In this document: in pieces, positions 23,401 to 42,666 of the stretch
Numbering within the stretch: the first letter of the stretch is position 1
Layout of the letters: each line of letters starts with the position of its first letter
Source: Silurus meridionalis
Taxonomy: Eukaryota; Chordata; Actinopteri; Siluriformes; Siluridae
NCBI RefSeq assembly: GCF_014805685.1
Contig: NC_060884.1
Coordinates: forward strand, 17,350,356-17,414,355
DNA: 64,000 bases
Direction of reading: 5' to 3'
Made by a program: the position numbers and the translations under genes
Notes under the pieces: model-generated
Database searches by the model: none
The model's input: only the letters and a program-made list of their open reading frames with translations
Told to the model about the DNA's origin: nothing

Positions 23401-26400
23401 GAAGTTCCACTTAGTAGAGGCTACGAACTTATCTAGTTTATATCTATGAAAATACTACACATATGATTGTGACATACAGTGTTTTTCTACCCGTCTTACC
23501 TCTAAGAATAACCTCTTCAATTGGCATAATACATTATAACATTCCTGACTCACTGGGTGTATTGTTTTTAGGCTTGTATCTGGAGGCATCCCAGTGGGTC
23601 ACTTCACACACATCTTCATCGATGAGGCCGGACAAGCTGTGGAACCTGAATGTGTTGTCGGAATTGCGGGTAAGTATGAAAGTGCTGTTTGAAAGTGCTG
23701 AAAATGATTTCTATTGCTATTCATCCATTTATTTTTCTTCAGGCCTTCTCCATCCTGAGACTGGCCAGCTGGTTTTGGCTGGAGACCCCAAGCAGCTTGG
23801 TCCTATACTTAGATCTCCACTGGCACAAAAATATGGACTAGGTAACTCGCACTATTGTATGACTAAATATTTAGATATTTGTAGTAAAGCTCTGGGTGAA
23901 TAGTTCAGTTTGAAACTCAAAATCCACAGTGTTAAATGTGCTTGTTTCTGTAATATCTATGGCTGTGAAACAGGGCTCTCACTGCTGGAGAGACTGATGA
24001 CCCAAAACTCCCTCTATCAGAAGAACCAAGATGGCCACCAAGGTTATGACAGTTGCTATGTCACCAAGTTACTACAGAACTATAGGTGCCCTTTTAATTT
24101 CTCTTATTTTCCATAGTTAGATAGTTGTACTGAAGCTAATTAATGAGATAATAAGATATTGAATCATTTTTTTGCAGGTCTCATCCTGCCATTCTGAAAA
24201 TCCCTAATGAACTTTTCTATGAAAATGAGCTGCAAGTATTTGCAAATCAAATGGAGCGAGAAGCTTTTTGCCACTGGGAGCACCTTCCAAAACAGGTACT
24301 TTAGTGTGATGTTTCATTGCTGTTCCCATGAGAATATGTAAGGTTTTTTCTTTCTTTTTTTTTTCGTTTTATTATTTACAAGGTAGTGTTATGACTGCTC
24401 CTCTGGAGGATGGGGCTTGTTATGGTTAATTTGTGCTGAGTGTTCTATTTGGCAAATTGTGTTGTTGATCAGGGCTTCCCAGTGATATTCCATGGGGTGA
24501 TGGGAAAAGATGAGAGAGAAGCAAACAGTCCATCCTTTTTCAACGTTAGCGAGATAGAGGTCCTCATCAACTACCTGAAAAATCTCCTGCTAAGTCAGGG
24601 AAAGAAGGGTCTGCCCAAACTCAGTGCCAATGACATCGGCATCATTGCTCCCTACAGGAAGCAAGTAAGAACAATCATCGGTCATTATAGTGTCTATGTA
24701 GATAGATTTTTGATTCATTAACTTGGAAATATATTTTCCCAGGTGGAGAAAATGCGGAAAGCTCTCAAATCAGTAAGAGAACTTCAACAGTGGAAAGACA
24801 TTAAGGTTTGTCAGATTTTTCCTTGGAACGAGTCTACATTTTCAAACTCGATCCTAATAAAGTTCTGACATTGGTAAAGAGTTAATTACTTAGATTGTGC
24901 AGATTAAATGTGAGACAATGATACTAAAATATTTTATAATATACAGTGGAACCTCGGGTTACGAGCGCCCCTGGATACGTAAAATTCAGGTTAAGAGTCG
25001 CAATTCATAAAAAATGTTGCCTCTAGTTACGAGAAATTTTTTAGGATACGAGCGCTGCGCACGGAAAAATCGCAGGCAGGTTAGTTTTTTTACGCATCGC
25101 CACGTGCTCTCGCTGCGCTCTCATGCAGCACATACACATCCGCTCGTCGCTCTAACAGTGTGGAATTACTGAACTTTAAATACTGTACGTATTCCTATTA
25201 CCATGCCGCAAACAAAGAAGCCTGATGCAGAAGGTGGAAAGAAGAAAAAAGCCATCACTGTGGAAATGAAGAAGGAGATAGGAAAATTTGTATCGGGATA
25301 CGAGCTTTTCAGGTTAAGAGTAAAGAGATGGAACCAATTAAACTCGTAACCCGAGGTTCCACTGTACACTGATCAGGCATAACATTATGACCACCTGCCT
25401 AATTTTTTTTGGCCCCCTTTTTGCTGCCAAAACAGTCGTGACTTGTCAAGCATTTACAGCATTATATTCTTCACTGATGTGAGCTACAGGAGCTCGTCTG
25501 TTGGATCGGACCACACGTACCAGCCTACGCTCCCCACGTGCATCAATGAGCCTTGACCACCCATGACTCTGTCGCCGGTTCACCACTGTTCCTTCCTTCA
25601 ACCACTTTTTATAGATACTGACCACTGCAGACCAGGAAACATCCCACATAAGCTGCAGTTATGGAGATGCTCTGACCCAGTGGTCTAGCCATCACAATTT
25701 GACCCGTGTCAAACTCAAAACCTTGCGCTTGCCCATTTTTTCTGCTTCTAACACGTCAACTTTGAGGACAAAATGTTCACCTGTTTAATGAATATATCTG
25801 ACCTCTAACAGGTGCCATGATGAAGAGATAATCAGTGTTATTACTGGTTGTAATGTTAAAATGCCATGATGTTATGCCTGGTCTGTTTATACATTTAAAT
25901 ACTTGCATCTGCTTTAAACTATTTCGTGGAAACTTGTTAAGGTTTAGAGAGGAATTCAGCGAGACAAGCCTTGTGTACTTTGTGTCACAGGTGGGCTCAG
26001 TGGAGGAGTTCCAGGGCCAGGAGAAAATGGTGATCATGGTGTCTGCAGTCAGAAGTAGCAACAGCTATGTTAAGATGGACCAAGACTTCAACATTGGTTT
26101 CCTCACAAATGAGAAGGTATACCTGTTTTTGAGCTTATTTATAAAATAAAGTTTTACTTTTACATCAGTACGAGACCAGTACTGGCTAATATTAAAGAAA
26201 TAGTTCTGAAAGGTGATGGACCGAAAACCGGTTGGCACAAGTATTTTATGTATTGTTTATAGTGCTTAAAGTTACATTTATTTCTGTGTGAACCCTTTCT
26301 GTTCTCTTACAGAGGTTTAACGTGGCCATGACCAGAGCCAAAGCTCTTCTCATTGTCACAGGAAACCCTGTGATCCTGAGCAAGGATCCCACCTGGAAGA

Positions 26401-28814
26401 GGTAGGACACGATAATAAAAAAGAAACTTGTAGGAGATATTTAAAGCATTTTAAAGTAAATGTATTTCATTTTAAGTTATTGCTCAGCATAATTGTGCCA
26501 TATTGGCCACATTCCACTGACTAGTCCATGACCAAACTAATGTGGTCACAGGTGGTTCTTTAATAGGAAGTCCATTAATGCATGACGTACAGATCAAGAA
26601 CAGTGCTATAGTCAGTGATGACATACCTACAAAGCGCCCCTATTGGGTGTATCTGATCAAGCGAGTCTATATGCTCAGGGATGATTAAACAGAACTGTGT
26701 GTGTATGTTAGCTTTCTGCAGTACTGTGAACAAGAACAGGGCTACACTGGCTTCGACTACAAGGAATTTGAGGGGGAGGACGATGTGGTGACTCGGCTTG
26801 CCTCTTTAAAAATCCACACTTCCACTGATGGTATGCATCTTCTTTAGAATTATTCTATATAGTTCTTTAATACAGGGGATACACGCAAAGTCTACACGCC
26901 GCTGTTAAAATGGCATATTTGAATGAAAACATCAGATCTTGTTTCACCTTTAATATGATATGGCAACCGATAAAATCCAAATGAAAAGAAAAAAACAACA
27001 GACTAACCTGATTGCGTAAATGTGTACATCTCTTATGCTGTGTAAAAGCACATTTTGGGTGCAACAAAGCACTTAGCCTTGGAAAGCATTGATCTTCTGA
27101 AGCCATTACTTTGTTGACTTGGATTTGTGCTTTGTGTCAGTACTGTGATAAAGATGAAACATTTCTTCATCTGTCTAACACAGACGTGTAGGTTTTACTC
27201 CAGTTTTCGGAGCTGTACACGATTCCCTTTTCTTGACTTCTTGATTCCCCAATAGCAGCTGAAAAAAGAAGCAGGATATGTGGGTATGGTGTTCTTTGAG
27301 AGACGAGCTGTCTTGTTTTTGTGATAAGCACATCTTAGAAGTGTTAAAAAATATATTTTTTTTTTCTCTCTCTCTTCATGAGAAACGTTATCTGCCCTGA
27401 AACCATACCCTATTGGAATGATGATGATATTCTTGCAGCTCCTTTAATGTTGCTCTAGATCTTTTTCTTCTTGCCCTTTTGGCAATTTTGGAGGGACCCT
27501 CCTGTTTTTACTAATGCCATTGTGGTGGCCTATGTGCTCCAATTGTACATTTCATTTCATACATTTTTTTTTTGTACCCCTGTTCTGATCATAATAAGAT
27601 TCTGCAAATGCTTTGCAGACCATGGCTTCAGGAGTTAAATGATCAAGGTATCTTTTGAACACACGTTTCATTTGTGATGCCGGATTATAAAATTCTTAAA
27701 ATCTGATGTTTTTTATTATTATTTATTTTTTACAGTTTGAACAGGTTTTGTTGGATATATTTTGGATTTAAAGGAAATCTTTACCACCATGGCCAGTTAG
27801 CTTTATCAGAAAGCAGAGATTAAATGTCAGTTCCACAAAGCGTGGATTGTTACTACAGGAACAGAAAGGTTTCAGAAAAAAATGCTGCTCACGTACCAAA
27901 CATTTCTCTTCACACTCTATACACAGTGCACTATATAGACAAAAGTATTGGAACACCTGAATTTTTCAGCCATATGCGGTTCTTCCCCAGACTTTCACAG
28001 CAAAGGATGCCTTTGTATGCGGTAGCAGTAAACCCAAACTGTTCCAGCATAATAATATCCCTGTAAACAAAGTGAGCTCCTTGGAATTTCATCTGCAAAA
28101 ATCTTTGCAGATGAAACATGTTCCAAATATAAACAGTAATAGGTTTAAGTGGAAGATCTTGAGTGGCCTGCTAGAGAACTCTGACCTCTGGGATGAATTG
28201 CAATGCTGCCTGCACCCCCAGGCCTCCTCACCCTACATCAGTACCTGACTTTACCAACACCCTTGTGGCTCACAGAGCACAAATCTCCATAAGCGCACTC
28301 CAAAATCTAGTGAAACAACATCTCCGAAGAGTTGAGGTTTATATAACAGCAAATGTGGAGTGGGATGTTCAAAAAGCAAAAGTCTTATTCAGGTCTTTAC
28401 AAGCTTTTGTCCATTTAGTGTATTAACACCCTCTGATTATTATGCTGAATATAGCGAAGAATGAAACACTTATTATGAAACACTTAGGATTGCTTCTGGC
28501 TTCTGATGATAATTATCCTGTCATGATTACATTTTTGTTTCAGCCAAAACATGTTCCATACATTATTAGATTTCCTCAGGGACATTTTATAGAAAGCAAC
28601 ATTTGAACTAAGTAGATATTTATACCCCTCAATGACTGTAATAAACAGACAAAAGCACACACATGCTTATTTTAAGATGTTATGCAAGAAACTGCTGTCA
28701 AGATTTAAACATTTACATCTGCATATGACTAAAAATGTGTTTTGATTCTGTTTAGAAATAGAAGAGAGCGCAGTGCAACAGCATGTGCATCCAGAGTGGA
28801 GGAACGAACTCTAA
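14452..28814 (+). CDS. mov10: MOV10 RNA helicase (SF1, UPF1-like), 22 coding exons
   Basis: MOV10 is a 5'-to-3' RNA helicase of cytoplasmic RNPs that acts in RNA silencing and restrains retroelements. Coding exons: 14452-14570, 14874-14973, 15070-15266, 15461-15702, 20668-20923, 21197-21337, 21703-21865, 22069-22220, 22332-22502, 22613-22760, 22998-23159, 23246-23349, 23572-23669, 23743-23841, 23974-24085, 24178-24295, 24473-24664, 24743-24805, 25991-26116, 26313-26401, 26712-26830, 28756-28814. They total 3030 nt, 1009 aa plus TAA (human 1003). Helicase motifs are intact: Walker A GPPGTGKT (547-554), DEAG box [12 protein letters not shown] (669-672), motif [15 protein letters not shown], motif [12 protein letters not shown] (880-890) and motif [15 protein letters not shown] (922-934). 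The C-terminus PEWRNEL equals the human one. All phases join. Exon 6 has three possible acceptors. The first donor is the weak GTTACA. Residues 74-138 (exon 3) form a Ser/Pro-rich stretch unlike human MOV10. The germline paralogue MOV10L1 is unlikely given the N-terminus and neighbours. Confidence 0.96.
15961..17745 (-). mobile_element. RTE-clade LINE, internally deleted copy A
   Basis: Minus-strand frames match an RTE-type retrotransposon. From the 5' end they include an endonuclease-like part with [12 protein letters not shown] (about 17340-17375) and [20 protein letters not shown] with [16 protein letters not shown] (about 17000-17110), then [20 protein letters not shown] (about 16510-16570), then the start of the reverse transcriptase with [17 protein letters not shown] and [12 protein letters not shown]. 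The frame then jumps straight to the C-terminal [19 protein letters not shown]. The RT core with its YxDD-type motif is deleted. Stops and frameshifts break the rest. The 3' end carries the GGGGCGACCCCTAATGG tail shared by all copies in the window. It is antisense to mov10. Confidence 0.85.
18657..18745. repeat. (AT)n then (AC)n microsatellite
   Basis: About 20 bp of AT repeat followed by about 68 bp of AC repeat with one interruption, in mov10 intron 4. Confidence 0.96.
18768..19748 (+). pseudogene. Tc1-like DNA transposon with broken transposase
   Basis: The left end carries AAAAGTGAGTATACCCC and the right part carries GGGTGTACTCACTTTT, its inverted partner, near 19669-19684. Between them plus-strand frames read transposase segments such as [20 protein letters not shown] (about 19170-19230) and, after frame changes, [18 protein letters not shown] (about 19414-19467), the DDE-domain block typical of Tc1 transposases. 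Stops and frameshifts make it inactive. The expected outermost right terminus is missing; the sequence runs into the next TA tract instead. Confidence 0.8.
19750..19806. repeat. (TA)n tract, left of the inserted element
   Basis: About 55 bp of TA repeat. With the tract at 20346-20421 it probably made one longer microsatellite before the element at 19807-20344 inserted. Confidence 0.93.
19807..20344. mobile_element. Tc1/mariner-type non-autonomous element with long inverted ends
   Basis: The left end CAGTACAGACCAAAAGTTTG is the inverse complement of the right end CAAACTTTTGGTCTGTACTG, and the match continues inward through the CTTCTCATTCAAAGAGTTTT block. Total length is about 540 bp. The middle keeps an antisense scrap of Tc1 transposase: on the minus strand [14 protein letters not shown], the DDE-domain block. 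There is no full transposase, so it needs an outside source for movement. Confidence 0.85.
20346..20421. repeat. (TA)n tract, right of the inserted element
   Basis: About 75 bp of TA repeat directly after the element end. Confidence 0.93.
21194..21203 (+). promoter_or_regulatory. mov10: Triple NAG splice acceptor of mov10 exon 6
   Basis: The acceptor reads TAGCAGCAG, so splicing could start the exon at 21197, 21200 or 21203. All three keep the frame because the preceding exon ends in phase 2 with AG. The protein at the junction would read ESSRTH, ESRTH or ERTH. Tandem NAGNAG acceptors are a known source of one-residue variants. Confidence 0.7.
24954..25364. mobile_element. Tigger/pogo-like MITE in mov10 intron 18
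   Basis: Perfect inverted ends CAGTGGAACCTCGGGTTACG and its complement close the element, with a TA dinucleotide on each side (24952-24953 and 25365-25366). A short plus-strand frame [20 protein letters not shown] (25203-25262) looks like a transposase N-terminus; the rest is deleted. The element belongs to the TcMar superfamily by its ends and TA target; the Tigger label is from resemblance. Confidence 0.8.
25367..25886 (-). mobile_element. Tc1-like transposon fragment abutting the Tigger-like MITE
   Basis: Inverted end motifs GATCAGGCATAACATTATGA (25371) and ATGTTATGCCTGGTC (about 25869) bound the copy. A minus-strand frame (25649-25446) reads [19 protein letters not shown] and [20 protein letters not shown], the paired helix-turn-helix DNA-binding part of a Tc1 transposase. 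The DDE catalytic part is missing. It starts right at the TA that flanks the preceding MITE. Confidence 0.8.
27929..28420 (+). mobile_element. Tc1/mariner-like non-autonomous element in mov10 intron 21
   Basis: The left end CACTATATAGACAAAAGTAT and the right end CTTTTGTCCATTTAGTG are inverted partners. The middle has the GGTTCTTCCCC, CTGCACCCCCAGGCCTCCTC and GGGATGTTCAAAAAGC blocks shared with the other copies in this window. It contains a 13-bp-arm palindrome and a 45-bp segment repeated at 29032-29076. Confidence 0.75.
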
Positions 28815-29620
28815 AAATTCCCACAGATCAACTGTCTACCATGTGGTCACTGAGAAACAGTGGGCAGTGCAGCAGCTTCTGAACACTGCTGCACCGATAA
28901 AAGAACAGAGAGAGACAGTTCATACAATCATCTAGAACAATACTACGTGAGGCATTTCTTCATTATCTGATTTGAAATGCTTTTTTTTTTTTCCATTTGT
29001 ACTTTTCCTATTTTAATTAAGGTGCCATAAAGCAAAAATCTTTGCAGATGAAACATGTTCCAAATATAAACAGTAAATTGCAGATTATCATCCAGCAGTT
29101 AGTTCAAAGTTAGTTTTATAATTTCAGATTGATTATGATTTTTATTTTGGAAGAGGGATATGTCATTTTTGGATTTTTAAAAAAGAGGTTTATTGTTAAA
29201 CTAACGGGAATTGCTATGTTTTAAACCTTAATCATTAAATCACCAGTTAAAGAAAAAAAAAAACAATGATCCAGAATTGGAGAAATTTTCTTTAATTCAA
29301 ATTTTCCAAGCTCAACAAAGACTACTCTGTTCACACACTGTGGTGGTGTTATAGTTGGGCAATAAATGCAATAAAACACTTGTACATAAAAATTTTCCAT
29401 ATTCTTTCCACACTGCTGTCTAAAATCCTGAAAAATATACTGTAGAGAATCGATTTGTTCCAAAAACAATTATTTAACACGGTTTAATTTTGCTTCGTAC
29501 AAACATTACTCTAATTTTACTGTTCCTTATAATGTGTTCAGATGTTGTCACATGCAGGCTATAAGACTGTAAACAAAGAAACACACACACACACACACAC
29601 TTTAAGTGTAGATTTTGTGC
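28815..29620 (+). other. mov10: mov10 3' UTR region
   Basis: Sequence after the TAA stop, with two close AATAAA hexamers at 29361-29366 and 29370-29375. These are the best candidates for the mov10 polyadenylation signal and imply a 3' UTR of about 0.57 kb. A (CA)n run lies at 29580-29600. Confidence 0.45.
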
Positions 29621-30307
29621 TCCTTTATTTTGTGCTATATTACTTGCATGGTGCCCTTTAACTACTGACCACTACATTGTCCCATCTTACATCTCTGGCA
29701 AGTCCAGAATTCTGAACACTAGCACATACATCTGTATACTTCTTTTGTACATTTCAATTCTTTAGCCGACTAGATTAAGATGCTACAAATGAAGAGCCAT
29801 CTCCTATTATTTTGTTATTAAAGATGTTAATTTGAATATTCACTGTACAGTTCATCGAGGTTACTGAAGTAAAAGTGTAGGAAAACAAACAGCAATGAGT
29901 TCAATGTTAAGCATTAAGACAAGTGTAAGTTAGATTTTTTTTTTTAATTATTAATCATTACCTGAAAGGGGGCAGCAATGTAAACTATAGATACGAGATC
30001 TTAGTAAAAGCTGTATATCACACATTAACCTTACAAGCCAAGATGACGGTACAGACCAAAACCTATGTGACTGGCATGCAAATACTACATGTTAGAACAC
30101 CACTTCTAATAATAATACCGATTTCAATAATACATTCAGTGCTTTACCTGCGGTGAAAATGGCCAACTCAAAAAGCAACTGAAGGCACAGAGGTTAATAG
30201 GAAGTGTGTAGAAAGCGCACTTTTAAAACAAACAGAAAAACCATTCATAGAACGCATAGGTTTGGCTGTTATACTGATGTTATGAATGGCCAATGTGTGT
30301 GTATTTA

Positions 30308-30348
<41 letters not shown>

Positions 30349-31146
30349 ACACACACACACGTATGTTAGTCTTTGAGTTTTCCTGTTTGTTTGACTTGTT
30401 ACACACTGCCTATTTGCATACTGATCCGAGTCAAACACAATATAATATAATCTTGTTACTGAAACACAGATCAGAGCAGCATCTATGGTAGAAATCAGTC
30501 TTTATATATCCAGTGTAGATATAATTAGCGGCACCGTGATGTGAATTTGTGCACATGTACCTGCCTGTCTCTCTGACTGTGATATACCAATGTCACATAC
30601 TATAATAGCACCAACCACTGAACGGTATTTCAATTTGTAGTCGGCAAACATACCCATTAGCAATAAAAAGTCAATTAACATTTCTCAGAAGCTTGAAGAC
30701 ACTAAAATTGATTTTTAAATTCACAAAAAAAAAAAAACTGTCACGAAGCATAAGACCTGATGCTTCGTTAATTACTAATTCTAAATCTGCGCAAATAAGT
30801 TCAGATGCCACATCTAGAAATAACAGCTATGGTCAGGGCAGTGTCTTAACATGTACACATGGTGTGAAATAATACAGCATAGTTATACCTTACCCAGGTG
30901 CAAATCTCACTTTGTAACAACTTGTTACAGGCAAATAAATCAGATAACTGAGGCACGTTTTGTGCCAGCTATTATAACTGTCAGTCTTAGTCCTTTTGAT
31001 GCATAAATGTGATTATATATATATGGTACGGTACATTACAGTACAGAGATGCTGTTTGGTTACAAATCCGACGTTCTTTCGTGGGCGGTTGAATGCCATG
31101 TATTTCTAGACATTGGGCGATTCTTCTGTGATACTCCACAAATCTC
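29620..31146 (-). other. rhoc: rhoc 3' UTR region
   Basis: Sequence downstream of the rhoc stop on the minus strand. A polyadenylation hexamer (TTTATT as printed) at 29624-29629 would give a 1.5-kb 3' UTR and place the rhoc end about 250 bp from the probable mov10 end, in tail-to-tail layout. A TA/CA microsatellite interrupts it at 30309-30359. Confidence 0.45.
30309..30359. repeat. (TA)n then (CA)n microsatellite
   Basis: About 23 bp of TA followed by about 27 bp of CA with one interruption. Confidence 0.95.
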
Positions 31147-39033
<7,887 letters not shown>

Positions 39034-40204
39034 TTACATGTTTGGAATAGCAATCAAGTAGTTCAGTTTCCTTTCTTTGTTAAGAGTCCAGATGAAGGTT
39101 CTAGAACAGATAATCAACCTACTGTTTCATATTGGTAGACATTAAGCCAAAACATTGTAACTATAATACAAATCTCTTCTTTTATAGACTGTACTGTAGA
39201 ACGTGCTGCCACACATTTATGTTCATTCTGCATTGCTCCAGCTGAAGCGTACATGTCTTCACTTACTACACATTACATTTTGGTTCATTTATGGACTATT
39301 TAGGTGACATTGCTTGCGTTTGGGATCGCCAGCGACTTTACATAACTACTAACGTGCATGGGGGAAAAAGGCGGATAGCCACAATAAACGAGCACCGATA
39401 AAGAAACATGCCTCATATACAGTTGTCCGCTCCCTTCCTACCTAAGTTCTGGACACGTACACACAAAAGAAGCATCGCTGGTCCCTTATTGTACTGTGCA
39501 GAGAGTGGAAGGGGAAGCTTCATGAGAGGGAGCTTCATCAACCCACAAATGCAGGTTTTTCCATCCAGCAGGAAGAAAGCAAGTAATGAAAACCTTCCAC
39601 TCTGCACTGGCAATAAACAGACAGGAGAGGCTCAGGTTTGCATTATTGCTTCTCTCTGCACAGATTGTACTCCCTCAGATGTAAATTTGATTCAGTTTAA
39701 AATCAATGAGTTCCATAAGGTGCATTTCCTCATACAGCAAATGTTGCACACACATCAGGACTTTGAGAGACCCGGTAAAGTGGCTGTTCTTCACACTTGA
39801 GGGCTAAGTGATAAAACGCAGGGCTATCAAGATGGTTCATAAAACAGAAGCTTTAAAACCAAGACAGAGTATCAGTGTGCATCACATCAAAACACTAGCC
39901 AAGGGTAAAGCTGAACCACTGATTGGCCTGTGTGTATTGGAGCCAGAAAAACAACTTGGTGAAGATGCATACCTGAGCAATGAGAATGCCCAAGACTTCA
40001 GTGTTGTTTTGCTCAAACACACCCTACAAGTGGCTCAAGCTAGCACTCTTCTATCAGTTGTGAAAACATATACTTGCAATAGTCAATATGTAAAAGCTGC
40101 AGTGTTGTTTCTGTAAACAATTACTACCAAGTCTGATACTTGTTTCACACAACACTAAACATGTAAGGAAATTCTGCAGGTGGTTTTCAAATGATTGCTT
40201 TTGG

Positions 40205-40297
40205 CACACGCGCACACACACACACACGCACGCACGCACGCACACACACACACACACGCACACACACGCACACACACGCACACACACACACGCACAC
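40205..40297. repeat. (CA)n microsatellite with CG interruptions
   Basis: About 90 bp of alternating purine-pyrimidine sequence, CA units broken by regular CGCA steps. This composition favours Z-DNA. Confidence 0.95.
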
Positions 40298-42339
40298 CTT
40301 TTTCCCCAAATAGGTCAAATTACCATGTATCTGAAATAAGTCCACACTGATCACACACTTGCAGCAGATTTTCAATTGAGTCAACTCAAATATTTCACTT
40401 CTCTTTAACAAACCTGTAAGAGGTTCAGAAGTATCCAGTTATTCTGGTTTGAAGGGAGAACACAAGGTTTGTTTTTCCCCCCAAAATAACACTAGTCAAC
40501 ACATGAGACTAACAGGAATAGTATTTGTGTATTAATTTCCAACCCAATGTTTAACAACAATCTAAATCATGAATTCCCAAAGATAGCAGCGACCATGCAG
40601 GTTCTCTTTTAAGTGTTTAAGTGTGGTGTTGCTACAGGACATGTTCAAGGACCTGTTGTGTTCCAAAATATCAATACAATTTCAAAAGTTTGCACTCTTA
40701 AATGGTTTGTGTAAGTACTGATTTATTTATAATCCAGCTTGATGTAATGTCTATAGCAAATGAAACAACGAACATTCCCCCAAAGCAGCTTTTACAGAAA
40801 ACAGGGTGGAGCAAGACATAAATAAGAGTGGCACGGAAATAAAAAACCCGAAACCTCATGAGGCTCCAGTAAAATTTGTCATCTTCCGGGTGACAATGTG
40901 TTGGAATATAAATCATTCCAGTCGAGATTGAAAGCAAAACTACTAATTGTTGAAAGAATGTACCAGTGGAGGATTTGGTGAAGAAAAGTCCTGAAATTAG
41001 CATAGCAGTGTTTTCATGATTACTGTAGCAGTTCACTATCTATGGTGTACAAGTCAACAGTACCTAGGTGAGATCATCCACTGCAAGCAAGAGTGCACTT
41101 GGGTATAAAATGTTTTTAGGAACTACAAATCTGTAGGGTACCCACATTGGAAAACAAAGATATTGCTCCAGCAAACTAGACTGACTGCTGAATTAATTTA
41201 TCAAGAGTCCCTAATGTTTACTGGAAACCTGCAAATAAATGAACGCTATTATTGCAACTGGGGAAAAAGCAAAGCAAACTGGATCTGCAATCAGTGTGTG
41301 TATGTTGCACAAAGCTTTTAGACAAATTCTAATTGAACAGACGCATTTAACGGCAAATTGCTTTGCAAGTATAAATGTGCATTCGTTTCTTCCCCATAAC
41401 CTAAACCCGAATACAATACAGCAATTTCACAGAAACAGTAATCATCATTACATAAAGCAGTTCTGAACTTTGAACATTCCTTTGCACCACTTAACAATGT
41501 CACGCTGTACAAACTCGAATTACAAACTCAAATTATCCATTCCGATAACCTGAATTCTTCAAACGGGTTATTCTATGTACCATGTTCTCTATGTACTCAT
41601 TTTCACAACAGATCAACAATAAAGCTCGAAATTCTTGCATAATCATGCTGTTAAAAGATGAAGCCAACAAAAAAAGTTATTAGAAGTTACAAGTAATAGA
41701 CATGGTCATAAAATGCATGAAGCAACCTAATTATATTCCTGACTGTTATATGATTAAGGACACTTGCCTAAACAAATACATTTCCCCAGTCTGCTTTTTA
41801 AAAAGGGTTTTAACAAAACTAACACTATCCTTAAATATGCTGATGCAATTTCAGCATCTTAGTTAAAAGAAAGGTCGGTATTTTCTGTGTTGACTGATGA
41901 TAGCTGTTTCTTATAAGGCCATCACTTTGCTTCATTTCTGCTCACAGTCATGTATAAGTTTGTTGATTCTAGTGTGAAAAACCTAAACTCGAAACTTATT
42001 ACTAGCATTGTAATGTATGTTTGAAGACTACATTCATTTCAAGAAACTAACTTCTGCTTTTCAAATAAGCGGTAGCAGAAATAAACGTTTACCTATAAAT
42101 TATATAGAAATGACTTTACATGCTGTAGAATGGCTACAATAACCAGAACTTGAGAATCACTAGAATTTGCTTACTGTGGATGAGTATAGTTACAGCTGTT
42201 CTATTGTTTTCGTCCAGACTGACCCACTATCTATTTATCTCAGCTAATAATGTGTGCATTAGATCACTGGGTTTACCAATCCTGGTCCTGAATTCTCCCA
42301 ACAAAGTCTTCCTGCTTCAATATATGACAGAAAAAAAAA

Positions 42340-42342
42340 AAA

Positions 42343-42380
<38 letters not shown>
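42340..42380. repeat. (AAT)n microsatellite
   Basis: About 13 AAT units directly upstream of the SINE target duplication. Confidence 0.95.
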
Positions 42381-42381
<1 letters not shown>

Positions 42382-42421
42382 CAGCACCTAAAATTTTTTT
42401 TTTATTTACATTTAATAAAAA

Positions 42422-42666
42422 AAAAATAAAAAAAATAAAAACCTTTCTTTCGGCTTCTCCCATTACGGGTCGCCACAGCGGATCATCCGCATGTTTGATT
42501 TGGCACATTTTTACGCTGGATGCCCTTCCTAACGCAACCTTCCCCATTTCTCCGGGCTTGGGACCGGCACTAAGAGTGGCTGGGGTTGGTTTCCTAACTG
42601 GGGATCAAACCCGAGCCGCAGCGGTGAGAGCGCCGCATCCTAACCACTAGACCACCAGGGACCCTC
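42422..42666 (-). mobile_element. tRNA-Glu-derived SINE with an RTE-like body and tail
   Basis: A perfect 20-bp direct repeat starting TTATTTACATTTAATAA flanks the copy at 42402-42421 and 42667-42686. On the minus strand the head (about 42666-42590) reads CCCTGGTGGTCTAGTGGTTA and CGGCGCTCTCACCGC, close to tRNA-Glu, with an A box TGGTCTAGTGG (42654-42644) and a B box GGTTTGATCC (42611-42602). The middle (CTCTTAGTGCCGGTCCCAAG onward) matches the 5' end of the RTE copies at 17.7 and 35.2 kb. The last part (ATCCGCTGTGGCGACCC) matches the 3' end of those RTE copies. A simple A/T-rich tail follows. It is a non-autonomous element probably mobilised by the RTE machinery. Confidence 0.9.

Noticed and set aside
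39408..40116. Plus-strand frames of 130 and 102 residues upstream of rhoc
   Set aside because: No family resemblance, no splice context and codon use like random AT-rich DNA; likely chance.
42590..42666. A functional tRNA-Glu gene on the minus strand
   Set aside because: The 5' part, A box and B box match tRNA-Glu, but the 3' acceptor half does not pair and runs into LINE-like sequence inside a target duplication, so it is a SINE head.
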